From assembly GCA_016927115.1 (NCBI GenBank), contig JAFGNH010000126.1, forward strand, positions 1 through 64,000: 64,000 bases of DNA, given 5' to 3'. The notes beneath the pieces are model-generated. The model was not told the origin of the DNA, did no database searches, and was given only the letters and a program-made list of their open reading frames with translations. Positions 17,532-27,343 of the stretch are shown here, one piece after another. The stretch's first letter is position 1; each line of letters starts with the position of its first letter. This DNA comes from Anaerolineales bacterium (GTDB lineage: Bacteria > Chloroflexota > Anaerolineae > Anaerolineales > E44-bin32). The translations under genes were made by a program, and so were the position numbers.

Positions 17532-18503
17532 TCATTCTGAGATCGAAGTATCCGAATGTCTGACAGGGATGTCTTTCGAGAAAGCCCACACCAGCAGTCC
17601 GAGTATGACTGCAAACCAGAGGGTAAAAAAGCGGATCAGCAACGTGGCAGCGGCTGCCAGGTTTCGTCCGGGATTCAGTGTGAGAGCCAACAAGCCTGCG
17701 ATGCTGGCTTCTGCGGCACCCAGGCCGCCAGGCAGCGCTGAAACAGCACCGATAACGGTGGAAAAGGAAAGCACAAAGACTGCTGAGCTGAAGGTCAACC
17801 AGCTGGCGGGAAGCCCCAATCCCAACAGAACCAGGTACATCCCGATCCCTTCCCCCAGCCAGGAGACCATGCCAATAGCCACTGACAGGATTGTCGGGGC
17901 GGGACGAAACAGGGTGGATGCGCTTTCATACAGTTTAAAAAACTGGGGTGTGAGGCGGTTGAGCAGGGGCAGGTGCTCGAACAGTGCAAGGATTTTCAAG
18001 GCCAGCGGGCGGATCTGTGAAATAATAATTACCAGGGATAATCCCAGAAACACGGCCAGGAATGCGGGCCAGAATTGCGGGTAAACCACAACACCGAACA
18101 GAGACAGAAAAAGGACAGCGATGCCATCGCTGATGCGCTCTGCAAGGACGACTGTAACGCCGCTGGCAACCGGCACGCCTGCGGCTTCCTTCAACCAGAC
18201 GCCTTTCAGCGCCTCTCCAACTTTCCCGGGCGTTACCGCAAGGGGAAACCCACCAACAAAGAGCCTTGCACTTTCCACCCAGGGGAGTCTGCCGGCACCG
18301 ATTAAACCCAGATAGTAATGCCATTTATAAAAGCGCAGAAGATAGTTGAACAATGTACAGGCGAGTATAAGAGGGATCAACTGCCATCGGAACGAGGTCA
18401 GGAATTCAGTTACCTGACGGACATCAGCAGCAAACAGGACTCCAAGAACGACAACAAATCCAAATACCAATCCCAGCAGAAGCCGCTTTCGCAGATCTTT
18501 CAT
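17532..18503 (-). CDS. Flippase-like integral membrane protein (LPG synthase TM domain / AglD family)
   Basis: A 323-residue protein with about eight to nine hydrophobic helices and the UPF0104 pattern (FNYLLRFYKWHYYLGLIG, VTPGKVGEALKGVWLKEAAG, SALPGGLGAAEASIAGLL). It belongs to the flippase-like transmembrane family that includes the membrane half of lysylphosphatidylglycerol synthase and AglD. The soluble aminoacyl-transferase half is missing, so a lipid-flipping or glycolipid role is more likely. The ATG at 18503 was chosen because AAAGGTG is 6 nt before it. Confidence 0.8.
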   Translation of the reverse strand: MKDLRKRLLLGLVFGFVVVLGVLFAADVRQVTEFLTSFRWQLIPLILACTLFNYLLRFYKWHYYLGLIGAGRLPWVESARLFVGGFPLAVTPGKVGEALKGVWLKEAAGVPVASGVTVVLAERISDGIAVLFLSLFGVVVYPQFWPAFLAVFLGLSLVIIISQIRPLALKILALFEHLPLLNRLTPQFFKLYESASTLFRPAPTILSVAIGMVSWLGEGIGMYLVLLGLGLPASWLTFSSAVFVLSFSTVIGAVSALPGGLGAAEASIAGLLALTLNPGRNLAAAATLLIRFFTLWFAVILGLLVWAFSKDIPVRHSDTSISE

Positions 18504-18679
18504 ACAAGACACCTTTATTAGTAACGATCAAATCTGTGGCAAGCGAAATCTTCCTTGAAAAGAAGACATCTTGCTTTGCGGCAGAATCGTACGGACTCAT
18601 CGGGGCAGGATTGTAATCCACATAGGGTTGCCCGTAAAGTTCCTTCGATCACTTGTATTGCTCAAATGGAGCCACGTGC

Positions 18680-18685
18680 TAAAAT
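18680..18685 (+). promoter_or_regulatory. -10 element for a leaderless transcript
   Basis: TAAAAT ends only 6 nt before the ATG at 18692, so transcription would begin at or next to the start codon. Confidence 0.45.
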
Positions 18686-18691
18686 AGGGGT

Positions 18692-19150
18692 ATGAGTGAA
18701 GATCCGAATACTATTGAAGAACGTTTATATAACATGGAAACACGGAGTGCCTTTCGTCGCCAGACGACCTGGCAGATCTATTTTCCTCTGGCAGTATTTT
18801 TCCTGATTCTGATCGGGCTGGCTGTAGGATATGGTCTCAGTGGAACAGGAACATTCAGTGCATGGGCTGATATCAGTCTTATGCTGCTGTCGATTCCCAT
18901 GCTGATTATCGGACTTATCCTGCTGGTTTTAACTGCCGGGCTTATTTACGGCGTCAGCTGGTTGTTGAAAGCTCTTCCGCAGCCTGCCTGGCAGGTACAG
19001 CAGGTATTCAGCAAAATCGCAAAAAGAGTTCAGACTGCTGCGGACAGAATTACTGCACCGTTTATTAAAGTGAATGCCGTTCCAGCAGTATTCAGGCGTG
19101 GTCAGAAAACAGGGGTGGTTCAAGCAACAGAAGGAGAAAAGCACGAATGA
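18692..19150 (+). CDS. Small two-helix membrane protein, unknown function
   Basis: A 152-residue protein with a short N-terminal cytosolic stretch, two hydrophobic helices (about 30-50 and 65-95) and a basic amphipathic tail. I recognise no domain. Its stop overlaps the start of the next small membrane protein gene by 4 bases, so the two probably act together. There is no Shine-Dalgarno and the -10 is adjacent to the ATG, indicating leaderless translation. Confidence 0.75.
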   Translation: MSEDPNTIEERLYNMETRSAFRRQTTWQIYFPLAVFFLILIGLAVGYGLSGTGTFSAWADISLMLLSIPMLIIGLILLVLTAGLIYGVSWLLKALPQPAWQVQQVFSKIAKRVQTAADRITAPFIKVNAVPAVFRRGQKTGVVQATEGEKHE

Positions 19151-19359
19151 ATTTCAACATGGATTGGAAGAAAAGAACATACCTGATAGCCGGAATTATA
19201 GGTTTGCTTACGGGACTGGGAACAGCCTATTTTCTGGTCCAACGCGCTGAAATGGAAGAACAAGAGCTGTCTATCGGCGCCGGAGAAGGGCTTCGATTGG
19301 GCCTTCTGCTCCTAGGTGCATTAAGACAGATCGGCCAGCTGACAGAAGAAAAATCATAG
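19147..19359 (+). CDS. Small membrane protein (70 residues), unknown function
   Basis: A 70-residue protein with one clear transmembrane helix (LIAGIIGLLTGLGTAYFLV) followed by an acidic stretch and a second moderately hydrophobic segment (LRLGLLLLGALRQI). It is translationally coupled to the preceding gene through an ATGA overlap and is followed by a terminator. Conservation as a pair would be the best clue to function; none is known to me. Confidence 0.7.
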   Translation: MNFNMDWKKRTYLIAGIIGLLTGLGTAYFLVQRAEMEEQELSIGAGEGLRLGLLLLGALRQIGQLTEEKS

Positions 19360-19386
19360 CCCAGGGGGTCTGAAACAATCCTTGCA

Positions 19387-19421
19387 AGCAGCCCGGACGC
19401 TGCTCTCCGGGTGCTTTTTTT
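19387..19421 (+). terminator. Terminator of the small membrane protein pair
   Basis: AGCAGCCCGGA and TCCGGGTGCT form a long stem with one mismatch around a short loop, followed by TTTTTTT. Confidence 0.85.
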
Positions 19422-19563
19422 AACTCGAAAGAGAATATCTGCAAGGTGATGGCAGTCCTGTGCAGTATCTGCATAATGTCGATTAGCAGCGTTGATATTG
19501 AGTAATTCTCATCCAGATCCGTTCTGGATGGGTTGAGATTGGAGTAACCGGGAATACCTGCAT

Positions 19564-21333
19564 ATGGTGAAACGTTATCGACCTTTTTCCTGTCCACTAT
19601 TTTTAATATGCCTGGTGTTTGCTTCCACGATGCTGTTCGGATGCGGCAGCGCCGATATGTCCATCGATGGGCAGGAGACAGCAGTCGAACCAACGCCGAT
19701 TTTGCAAGCAACCCCGACAGATTTTTTGCCGGTAGAAGCCACACCAACACCGGGAAACCTGCCTGTTTATGTTGATCCTGCCCTGCCATCTGATTTGCAG
19801 GAACAGGCGTATACCATCCACGAAATTGGTGGCAGAGAAGTGGTTTTCAGCGATTCACGTGAACCAGCGGAAGTTGTGATCGGATTGAACCCGGAACGTC
19901 CCCTCAGCAGGTGGGTCTATGCAGTCACCGCACCTTTTCCTGAGCTGCGGGATTCTGTAACAGCTGCAGGCCTAAGGCAGTGGTGGCAGACTGATTGCGC
20001 CGTAGAAAACAGCAACACCGGTGAGGAAGCACAATCGGAAACCGAACAGGCAGAGCCGTCTCCAACCGCTGCCAATGCCTGTGTTGAAGAATCGCTTCTT
20101 GTTTCACGAGATGTGTATTTTCTGCTGGTGGCGAACTGGGGTGCGCCTGGCAGCAGGGTGAAAATCTGTGACGAATCGTGTTCTCTGCTGCAGGATGCCT
20201 GGACAGGGGGCAATCGTTATTCTATCCTGCCGTATGAGGAGCTGGAGCCTCGCTGGAAGGTTCTTTCTCTGGAAAACGAATCACCGCTGGACTATGAGTT
20301 CCAGGCAGAAAATTACATGTTGACATTTGAGTTCGGGCTGTCCGGCAGTGCGGCTTTTGATGAAGAGATTCGCACCAGGCTCAGCTGGCCTCAAACCAAC
20401 CTGGATCCGGATAAGAGAACGGTTGTGGTGTTAACCGGGGTGACAGCGCTTACCCGTGCGATTGCATGGAGGATGGAAGCGGAAGGCTCTCTGTACCCTG
20501 CTGAAAAAATCCGGGACTGGATGCTTAGCGCAGATTTTACCCATGTAAGCAATGAGGTTTCCTTCTTTGACGAATGCCGATACCCTGATCCGGAGCAGCG
20601 TGAGCTGCGCTTCTGCAGCAGCCCTGCCTATTTTGACCTTCTGCTGGATGTCGATGTGGATCTGGTTGAACTGACGGGAAACCATATTCTCGACTTTGGT
20701 GATGAACCATTTCTGTATTCGCTGGATCTGTATGATGAAGCCGGTATGCAGGCCTTCGGCGGCGGGCGTTCCTTGGAGGAGAGCCGTAAACCGGTTCTCC
20801 TTTCACACAACGGCAACCAGATAGCGTTTTTTGGCTGTAACAAAGCCGGGCCGGTTTCGACATGGGCGACAGAAGAAGAGCCCGGATCCAATCCCTGTGA
20901 TGATGAGACATTTACCATTCTCGAACAGCTGCAGAATTCCGGCTATCTGACTTTCTTTACATACCAATGGTATGAAGCATACTCTTCTTCACCGGACAGC
21001 AGCCAGGTCACCGGTTTTCATCGGGCGGTGGATGCAGGTGCTGATATTGTCAGCGGCAGCCAGGCGCACCAGCCGCAGGGTTTCGAGTTCTACAACGGCG
21101 CCTTTATTCATTATGGCCCTGGAAATCTTTTCTTCGACCAGATGTGGTCACAGGATACTCGTGAAGAATTTGTCGTTGTCTACATCATCTATGATGGCCA
21201 TCACATCAGCACTGAATTAAAAACGGCAATCCTTGAGGATTTTTCACAGCCGCGGCCGATGACCTTGCTTGAACGGGAATCTTTTCTGGAAAAGATGTTT
21301 GCTGTCAGCCGCTGGAACCATTTTACTGAATAA
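19564..21333 (+). CDS. CapA-family lipoprotein (PGA_cap metallophosphatase-like)
   Basis: A 589-residue exported protein with lipobox LFGC near residue 27 and a Thr/Pro-rich linker after it. Residues about 70-270 are unassigned. The C-terminal part is a CapA/PGA_cap domain related to calcineurin-like phosphatases: VVVLTGVTAL, THVSNEVSFF, VDLVELTGNHILDFG, DAGADIVSGSQAHQPQG and FIHYGPGNLFFDQ. CapA proteins take part in poly-gamma-glutamate or surface-polymer handling, but no capBC genes are adjacent, so the role here is open. Confidence 0.85.
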   Translation: MVKRYRPFSCPLFLICLVFASTMLFGCGSADMSIDGQETAVEPTPILQATPTDFLPVEATPTPGNLPVYVDPALPSDLQEQAYTIHEIGGREVVFSDSREPAEVVIGLNPERPLSRWVYAVTAPFPELRDSVTAAGLRQWWQTDCAVENSNTGEEAQSETEQAEPSPTAANACVEESLLVSRDVYFLLVANWGAPGSRVKICDESCSLLQDAWTGGNRYSILPYEELEPRWKVLSLENESPLDYEFQAENYMLTFEFGLSGSAAFDEEIRTRLSWPQTNLDPDKRTVVVLTGVTALTRAIAWRMEAEGSLYPAEKIRDWMLSADFTHVSNEVSFFDECRYPDPEQRELRFCSSPAYFDLLLDVDVDLVELTGNHILDFGDEPFLYSLDLYDEAGMQAFGGGRSLEESRKPVLLSHNGNQIAFFGCNKAGPVSTWATEEEPGSNPCDDETFTILEQLQNSGYLTFFTYQWYEAYSSSPDSSQVTGFHRAVDAGADIVSGSQAHQPQGFEFYNGAFIHYGPGNLFFDQMWSQDTREEFVVVYIIYDGHHISTELKTAILEDFSQPRPMTLLERESFLEKMFAVSRWNHFTE

Positions 21334-21368
21334 TTAAATCCGGCTACCTTGATTTCGGGAAAAAAAAT

Positions 21369-21410
21369 AAAAACCTGCAGTATCTCCAGTGGAAAACTGC
21401 AGGTTTTTCT
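21369..21410. terminator. Bidirectional terminator between CapA and ftcD genes
   Basis: AAAACCTGCAG and CTGCAGGTTTTT form an 11 bp stem with A-run and T-run flanks. It sits between convergent genes. Confidence 0.88.
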
Positions 21411-21429
21411 TTCCGGTGGCAGCAGCTGC

Positions 21430-22953
21430 TTATCCGGGGTAGATGAGGGAGGCTCGTTCCTGGAGAGAATCATTAATCTGGTCTTCGGCTTTTTGCGCTC
21501 GCTCTTGAAGGATTTCAAGCCGGGAAAACCATTCCTTCACATCTTTTTCAGGCAGATTTGAGGCATTGATCCGGACATTCAGTGCAGCAGCAGTAAGTGC
21601 AGCGCGGCCCAGGGCACAGGCAGCCGCACTGTCAGAGATCGCGTTCAGATTACCCAGCGTGGCAGTCTTCACTGACAGTTCCATTGTTTCCACTGCCAGG
21701 CCGGCTGTTTCCAGCGGAACTTCTCCGGCATGGATGGTAGCTCTGCTGATCTGTTCGGAACGCTCTTTCTTTTCCGCCCCGGTTTCTTTGGGAAGACGGT
21801 AAGCCTGTAAAACTTGAAGGAATGCATCTGTATCTTTCTGTACAGAAGCCTTCAGCGCCGCACGCAGTTGATCGGATTTTAAGGCCACACCCTGCATTTC
21901 TTCCTCAACATCAGCATATTTCTTGCGGCCAATAGTCAGACGGCTGACCATACCCGTAAGCGCAGCGGCCAGCGCGCCGGTATAGGCAGCAGCAGACCCT
22001 CCCCCTGGGGCAGGCGAATCGGAGGCTACTTCCTCTAAAAAGTCCCTGTCCCGGGCTTGCCGGGCATCGTAGATCCGGCTCTCAAGAAGCTGGTCCGGCT
22101 CAAACTGGTCCAGCTGCAGATACCAGCGTGCGGCATCAATCAATGCATCCTGTGAGATCAGCCCGACCAGCTCCGTGTGATGGATCTGCACTCCGTAGCG
22201 GGCTGCTTCCCTTCGAATCAACTCGACCACCCGGGGGATGGGTGTCTTTGTGGTATCGGTCAGGTTCATAGAGACCTGAGCCAGTCCATCCACCAGCATT
22301 CCTAATGCTTTAACGTATCGCAGTCCACCCGAAGAGAAGCGCACCGTTTTGCTGATTTTCTTCGCTATATCTACCTGGCCGGTTGTCAGGTAGACATTAA
22401 ATGCCACCAGCGGTTTTCGAGCCCCGATGACGGTTGCACCAGCAGGACCCAATTCGGAAGGGCCGTAATCCGGCTTTCGCTCCGATTGGTGAATCTTCGT
22501 TTTCAGGCCTTCATATTCTCCCCGGCGTATGTTTTCCAGATTGACACGTGCCGGATCGGTCGCTGCTTCTTCGTACAGGTAAACCGGGATCAGCAGTTCT
22601 TTTGCTACCCGCTGTCCGAGTTCCTTTGCGATAGATACACAATCTTCCAGAGATATACCTGAAAAAGGGACAAAGGGGACTACATCCGTTGCACCTATTC
22701 TGGGGTGCTGGCCGGTGTGTTGGTTGAGGTCTATGTGCTTTGCGGCCTCCTTGATACCGGCGAATGCTGCATCAGCGACCGTTTCCGGCGGGCCTACAAA
22801 GGTTATCACGGTCCGGTTATGATCCAGATCGGAGTGCTGGTCTAGAACGAGAATGTCCGGGACAGCTGAGATGGCTTCCTTTATGGCTGAGACAACTTCC
22901 GGCCGTCTGGCTTCAGAAAAGTTGGGTATGCATGTAATCAACTCTGGCTTCAT
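21430..22953 (-). CDS. ftcD: Bifunctional glutamate formiminotransferase / formimino-THF cyclodeaminase
   Basis: A 507-residue cytosolic protein with both halves of FTCD. Residues 1 to about 300 are the formiminotransferase (CIPNFSEARRPEVV, TGQHPRIGATDVVPFVPF). Residues about 310-507 are the cyclodeaminase (SPAPGGGSAAAYTGALAAALTGMV). The enzyme moves the formimino group from formiminoglutamate to THF and releases ammonia, giving 5,10-methenyl-THF. In Bacteria the halves are often separate. No other hut genes are near, but it fits the folate theme of the window together with folD and glyA-gcvT. Confidence 0.93.
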   Translation of the reverse strand: MKPELITCIPNFSEARRPEVVSAIKEAISAVPDILVLDQHSDLDHNRTVITFVGPPETVADAAFAGIKEAAKHIDLNQHTGQHPRIGATDVVPFVPFSGISLEDCVSIAKELGQRVAKELLIPVYLYEEAATDPARVNLENIRRGEYEGLKTKIHQSERKPDYGPSELGPAGATVIGARKPLVAFNVYLTTGQVDIAKKISKTVRFSSGGLRYVKALGMLVDGLAQVSMNLTDTTKTPIPRVVELIRREAARYGVQIHHTELVGLISQDALIDAARWYLQLDQFEPDQLLESRIYDARQARDRDFLEEVASDSPAPGGGSAAAYTGALAAALTGMVSRLTIGRKKYADVEEEMQGVALKSDQLRAALKASVQKDTDAFLQVLQAYRLPKETGAEKKERSEQISRATIHAGEVPLETAGLAVETMELSVKTATLGNLNAISDSAAACALGRAALTAAALNVRINASNLPEKDVKEWFSRLEILQERAQKAEDQINDSLQERASLIYPG

Positions 22954-23100
22954 GAATCCTCCTGCAAAATCTGCCTGGTGAACGTTGGTTGTTCTCCGGC
23001 GACAATATTGTACCCCAGCAGCATTCGTACTTCCTGGTCGTTTCCTTCAGCGCCTGGCCGGCAGAATGGGGCAGGGTGCGGGTAATAACGGATCTGGAAC

Positions 23101-24720
23101 TCAGCGTTCCCGCACCCACACAACTGCTTCATACGGGTTCAGGTATATCCCCCCGGCTGCAATGGAGGCACTGGTGTCTGTACAGGAACTGATTATCTGA
23201 AACCAGCTCTCCGGACCAAGCGTTTCACTACTGTTTAGATAAACCCTTTTGTTGCTGAAATTCAAGCCGATCAAAGCTTGCTGGGTTTCCGTTTCACGCA
23301 AGTAGACCATCCCGGCGGTAGCAGAATCGTTAAGTGAGCGGTATCTGCCCTGAGTGAGTGCAGGAATCTCCTTTCGCAGCTGGATCATTCGGCGATAAAA
23401 GGCAAAAACCGAGTCCGGACTGGATTGCTGCAGCGCAACGTTGTGTTGCTGGAAGTTGCTGTAAAGAGGAAGCCAGGGCTGTCCGCTGGTAAAACCCCCA
23501 TTGGGGGAACTATCCCAGGGTAACGGGCAGCGGGCCGAATCGCGTCCTTTGTATAGAGGCCAGTATCGCTGGCCGGGTGGATCGACAATCTGTGACCGTT
23601 CGAGCCTGGTATCCGGCAGCCCGATTTCCTCTCCGTAATAAATAAACGGCGTACCGCGAAGTGTGAGCAGCAGCGTGGCGGTAATCCTTGCCACGGCATT
23701 CGGGGGATGCTTTGCGTAGCGGGTGATATGTCTGTTCAGATCATGGTTGCTGAGCACATAACATGGCCATTGATCTTCCCCGAGCGAGGCTTCCCATCGT
23801 TGAATGGCGTTCCTGAATGCAGCGGGCGAGAAACGACAGTCGCTGAATTCGAAGTTGAATACCATGTGGAGTTTATCCTTGCCGCAGTATGCGGCAGCAA
23901 GGTCTGGATCATGCCCGAAAAGTTCCCCTACAGATGTTTTTTCCCTTGAAGAATCGAGAATTGCACGGAAAGATTTCAAGGCAGAGAACATCTCGGGCTG
24001 GTCCATGTCGTTGACGTGTTTCTGGCGGTCAAACGGCCTGATACCGAATGCAGGGGGATTGTTTGGTAAATCCGGATGCTTGTACCACATGTTGAAAACA
24101 TCAAGGCGAAAGCCGTCAACACCGCGATCTATCCAGAAACGGACCACGTCCATCAATGCAGCCGGGACATCCGGGTTGCGCCAGTTCAGGTCCGGTTGTT
24201 GTTTGACAAACATATGGAGATAGTACTGGCTGGTAGCAGGATCAAATTCCCAGGCACCACCGCCAAAAATAGAAGCCCAATTGTTCGGCGGTTTTCTGCC
24301 GCGTTTCGGATCGTGCCAGATATACCAATCGCGTTTAGGATTATTACGTGTGCTTCGTGATTCCAGGAACCAGGGATGCTGGTCTGATGTGTGGTTAAAC
24401 ACAAGATCCATCAGAATACGGATACCTCGCTGGTGTGCGGATTCGACGAGGCGATCGAAATCCTGCATGGTTCCATAACGGGGATCAATATTGCAATAAT
24501 CCGCTATATCATAGCCAAAATCTGCATCTGGTGAGGGATAAACAGGTGAGAGCCAGAGAGCATCGATACCCAGAGAGTCTTCTCCCCCTTTGAGGTAATC
24601 AAGGCGGCTGATCAGCCCGGGGAGATCTCCCAGGCCATCTCCGTTACTGTCAGAAAACGATCGGACGTAAATGTGATAGAAAACGGCTTCTTTCCACCAC
24701 GGTTGGTTTGAACGCTTCAT
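23101..24720 (-). CDS. GH13 alpha-glucosidase (oligo-1,6-glucosidase / trehalose-type)
   Basis: A 539-residue soluble glycoside hydrolase of family 13. The four conserved regions are visible: DLVFNHTSDQHPWF, GVDGFRLDVFN with the Asp nucleophile, SVGELFGHD with the Glu acid/base, and VLSNHDLNRH with the transition-state Asp. The N-terminus AVFYHIYVRSFSDSNGDGLGD is typical of intracellular alpha-glucosidases that cleave short maltose or isomaltose oligomers. There is no signal peptide. It precedes ftcD by about 150 bp. Confidence 0.92.
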   Translation of the reverse strand: MKRSNQPWWKEAVFYHIYVRSFSDSNGDGLGDLPGLISRLDYLKGGEDSLGIDALWLSPVYPSPDADFGYDIADYCNIDPRYGTMQDFDRLVESAHQRGIRILMDLVFNHTSDQHPWFLESRSTRNNPKRDWYIWHDPKRGRKPPNNWASIFGGGAWEFDPATSQYYLHMFVKQQPDLNWRNPDVPAALMDVVRFWIDRGVDGFRLDVFNMWYKHPDLPNNPPAFGIRPFDRQKHVNDMDQPEMFSALKSFRAILDSSREKTSVGELFGHDPDLAAAYCGKDKLHMVFNFEFSDCRFSPAAFRNAIQRWEASLGEDQWPCYVLSNHDLNRHITRYAKHPPNAVARITATLLLTLRGTPFIYYGEEIGLPDTRLERSQIVDPPGQRYWPLYKGRDSARCPLPWDSSPNGGFTSGQPWLPLYSNFQQHNVALQQSSPDSVFAFYRRMIQLRKEIPALTQGRYRSLNDSATAGMVYLRETETQQALIGLNFSNKRVYLNSSETLGPESWFQIISSCTDTSASIAAGGIYLNPYEAVVWVRER

Positions 24721-24895
24721 GGATTTACCTCCATAATCAGGATGGCTTCGATGGATATTTCAGTATCGTTCGCCATTTTTTTTCGGGTTGCTGCCTGTAT
24801 GTTTTCTGGAAGAAGCTCCATGCTGTTTCTATAGCGCTGTATATGACTTCCAGCCGTGTGCCTTGTCTTCGGCCGGTGCTGTCGCTTTTCGTGGT

Positions 24896-27343
24896 TCAAC
24901 GGATGCGGGTGAACCAGGCTTTCACCAGCTCCTGGGCTGGTTTGCCAAGGATAGACGCAGATTTATCCGGTTGTGCGATCACCGGATTGATGCTGTTTAT
25001 ATACACACCGTCTATCTCTTCAAAGCGGTACACGGCGAGCATCATTGCATGTACTGCTTCCATCTGTTCTGACAGGTCCGTCTGTGGGCTTCCGGCGATA
25101 TCGGATCCACTCTGCAGCGAAACAGGATTGATACAGGCGGATTCGGCACCCGAGATGCAGGAAGAGGCACCACCGTCCACGGAAGGGAAGGAGAAAGAAA
25201 TCAGCAGCGGTTTCTCTGCATAGGTTGCAAGCTGCGACACGAGAGTGGAAACACGCGATACTGCCGTTTGCTGCAGTTCTGCCGGGGCAGCATCGCTGTT
25301 GTCGGAAAGTGGTGTCTCCCATCGCACAAGGATTTCGTCCACAGAATCAAGGAAAACGGGTATGTTTGCTCCGGAGTCATTAACTATTTCAAAGGCCAGC
25401 TTCCCGGAATAAATGGACCGGACCTCATCGATCAGTGCCCGCCAGCGTGTCTCTGCGTCTGCCGGCGACTGCGAGTCGGATCCATCTGCCAGTGTCCCAT
25501 CGGGAAGAGCGGGTTTGACTTCACTCCCTCCGAGAATGAGCCTATCAGTGCCTGTATCCTGCGCGAGGTGTGCATAAGTGAGCACCATGGAGCGGTAGCG
25601 ATCGAACCACACATTCCACCAGGCCCAATCCCTGGGAGACTCCTGCCACCACAGATCCAGGTCACTTTCGCAGAGCAGGGTCGGCCGGATGTTTGTCCGG
25701 AAACCGCTGGCTGAAACGCTCTGCAAGCTGGAAGCAAGATCTGCATAGAAAGGTGTATATTCAGGATTGAACTGGATACCAGGTGTGGGGGAGGATCGGT
25801 CCGCTACCCAGGCAGGGGAGAAAGTAATCGCCGAAGTTCCCATATCAACAGCAGTCTGGGTAAGTATCCGGATATGCTCGGACCAGGCTGGATGATTCAA
25901 TGGAAGCAGCTCAAGACCGGTTTCAAAGGAGGTTCTGGGGCTGATTTCCGGCATGGCAATAGGTGTGACAGCTTCAGAAGCAGGCCAGCCCCAGGATAGA
26001 ATCTGATCTTCGATTACCTGCGAACTGTCCTGAGGTTGGAACTCGCTCGTGCCGGATTGAAGTATCGAGGAAGGGATGTTGTTTTTCGCACAACTGAAGT
26101 TGAGGCAGTATCGATAACTCACCGGCAAGGAAAAATCCAATGGATTCAACAATGTGAACGCCCATTGATTATTATCAAGCTGAACCATAGGTATCGGATA
26201 AAACCAGCTGAATGGATTCAGCTGGAGAGTAACAACAGCATCCAAACCGGTATTCTCCGGTTGGGTTGTGATGAAGGAAATGTTCCCCGTCTGCTCGCCG
26301 TGCCATGACTCCACTGTATCCTGCAGGACCAGGTTGGGTATGAGGACTGCCTGCCGCAGCTTGAAGTAGCCATTTAGATCGCGCTCGGCATTCCATAAGC
26401 CGTCGCCAAATGTGTACTTGTAATGCAGGTCCGTACCTTCATAAAGGTTGGCGAGAAGGATGGCATGGGTTTCATCGATACGAATGAGTTCGGGCATCCT
26501 GACTGCACTGGTCGTAGTATCTCCATTCAGCTGGTAGAATGTCCGGCCAAACTGGGTAAGGTTACCTGCGATCCGCAGTGGTAATTCCGTGGGAGAATCT
26601 TCAGGAAGCGTTACCTCAAATGTAACCTGGACTGACGCAGCCGGTGTCAGGCTCATCTCAGCGGGCGTAAGGCTGTCTTCGGCGACTATCGCTCCCTGCT
26701 GAGCGGGTTGATACGCTCCATCCGTACTTACAATCAGAATATTCTGTAATCCGGGGGCGAGCTGATCGAATTGGAAGCTGCCCAGCCCGTCGGTAAATGT
26801 GTGTTCTCCGGCGACAGCAACCAGCTGATCTGCCAGCGGAAGGCTTGTGGTGGCGTCAAGGACCCGCCCTACAATGCGCCCGGTCTGGCCCTGATACGCT
26901 GCATCTGTCCAGCCTGCAATCCTGTCGGCAATCTCGTTATTGCCCGGAAAATATGCCATGCGGTATTCAACTGCTTTGCTGTCAGCTGTAAGTTCTTCTG
27001 CAAAAGATGGGCTCAGACGGACATAACGATAATGAAGCACTGTTGAGGCTGGCAGTGTGAGTTGGACAGACCATTCTCCGCTTCCCTGGGGTTCAAGGGG
27101 CAGGGTGTGTGAATTGTATGGGTTGCCTGTAACTTCATCGAAAAGCATCACGCCCAGTTCTGCATTCCCGGCTGTATTCTCGGGGACAGTAACCCGCAGT
27201 GTGCTGACCACAAATGAGCTTTCAGGGTTTACGGATGCAACGGGCCAGTGGGTCTCTTCTGTGGTATCCTCAGATTTCAGAAGATTGCATCCACTGAGAA
27301 CAACTACAGAAAGGCATACGATACTGCGCAGAAGAATTTTCAT
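24896..27343 (-). CDS. Large secreted lipoprotein with carboxypeptidase-like and TIM-barrel-like domains
   Basis: An 815-residue exported protein with lipobox LSGC near residue 19. Residues about 150-235 look like a carboxypeptidase-regulatory-like beta-sandwich (GRIVGRVLDATTSLPLADQ). The segments around it resemble carbohydrate-binding sandwiches. From about residue 490 the sequence follows the glycoside-hydrolase TIM-barrel pattern of GH113-like proteins (IRILTQTAVDMGTSAITFSP, GFRTNIRPTLL, DTGTDRLILGGSEV). Catalytic residues are not certain. With a GH13 gene downstream, a role in glycan binding or breakdown is likely. Its ATG shares one base with the stop of the upstream gene. Confidence 0.65.
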   Translation of the reverse strand: MKILLRSIVCLSVVVLSGCNLLKSEDTTEETHWPVASVNPESSFVVSTLRVTVPENTAGNAELGVMLFDEVTGNPYNSHTLPLEPQGSGEWSVQLTLPASTVLHYRYVRLSPSFAEELTADSKAVEYRMAYFPGNNEIADRIAGWTDAAYQGQTGRIVGRVLDATTSLPLADQLVAVAGEHTFTDGLGSFQFDQLAPGLQNILIVSTDGAYQPAQQGAIVAEDSLTPAEMSLTPAASVQVTFEVTLPEDSPTELPLRIAGNLTQFGRTFYQLNGDTTTSAVRMPELIRIDETHAILLANLYEGTDLHYKYTFGDGLWNAERDLNGYFKLRQAVLIPNLVLQDTVESWHGEQTGNISFITTQPENTGLDAVVTLQLNPFSWFYPIPMVQLDNNQWAFTLLNPLDFSLPVSYRYCLNFSCAKNNIPSSILQSGTSEFQPQDSSQVIEDQILSWGWPASEAVTPIAMPEISPRTSFETGLELLPLNHPAWSEHIRILTQTAVDMGTSAITFSPAWVADRSSPTPGIQFNPEYTPFYADLASSLQSVSASGFRTNIRPTLLCESDLDLWWQESPRDWAWWNVWFDRYRSMVLTYAHLAQDTGTDRLILGGSEVKPALPDGTLADGSDSQSPADAETRWRALIDEVRSIYSGKLAFEIVNDSGANIPVFLDSVDEILVRWETPLSDNSDAAPAELQQTAVSRVSTLVSQLATYAEKPLLISFSFPSVDGGASSCISGAESACINPVSLQSGSDIAGSPQTDLSEQMEAVHAMMLAVYRFEEIDGVYINSINPVIAQPDKSASILGKPAQELVKAWFTRIR

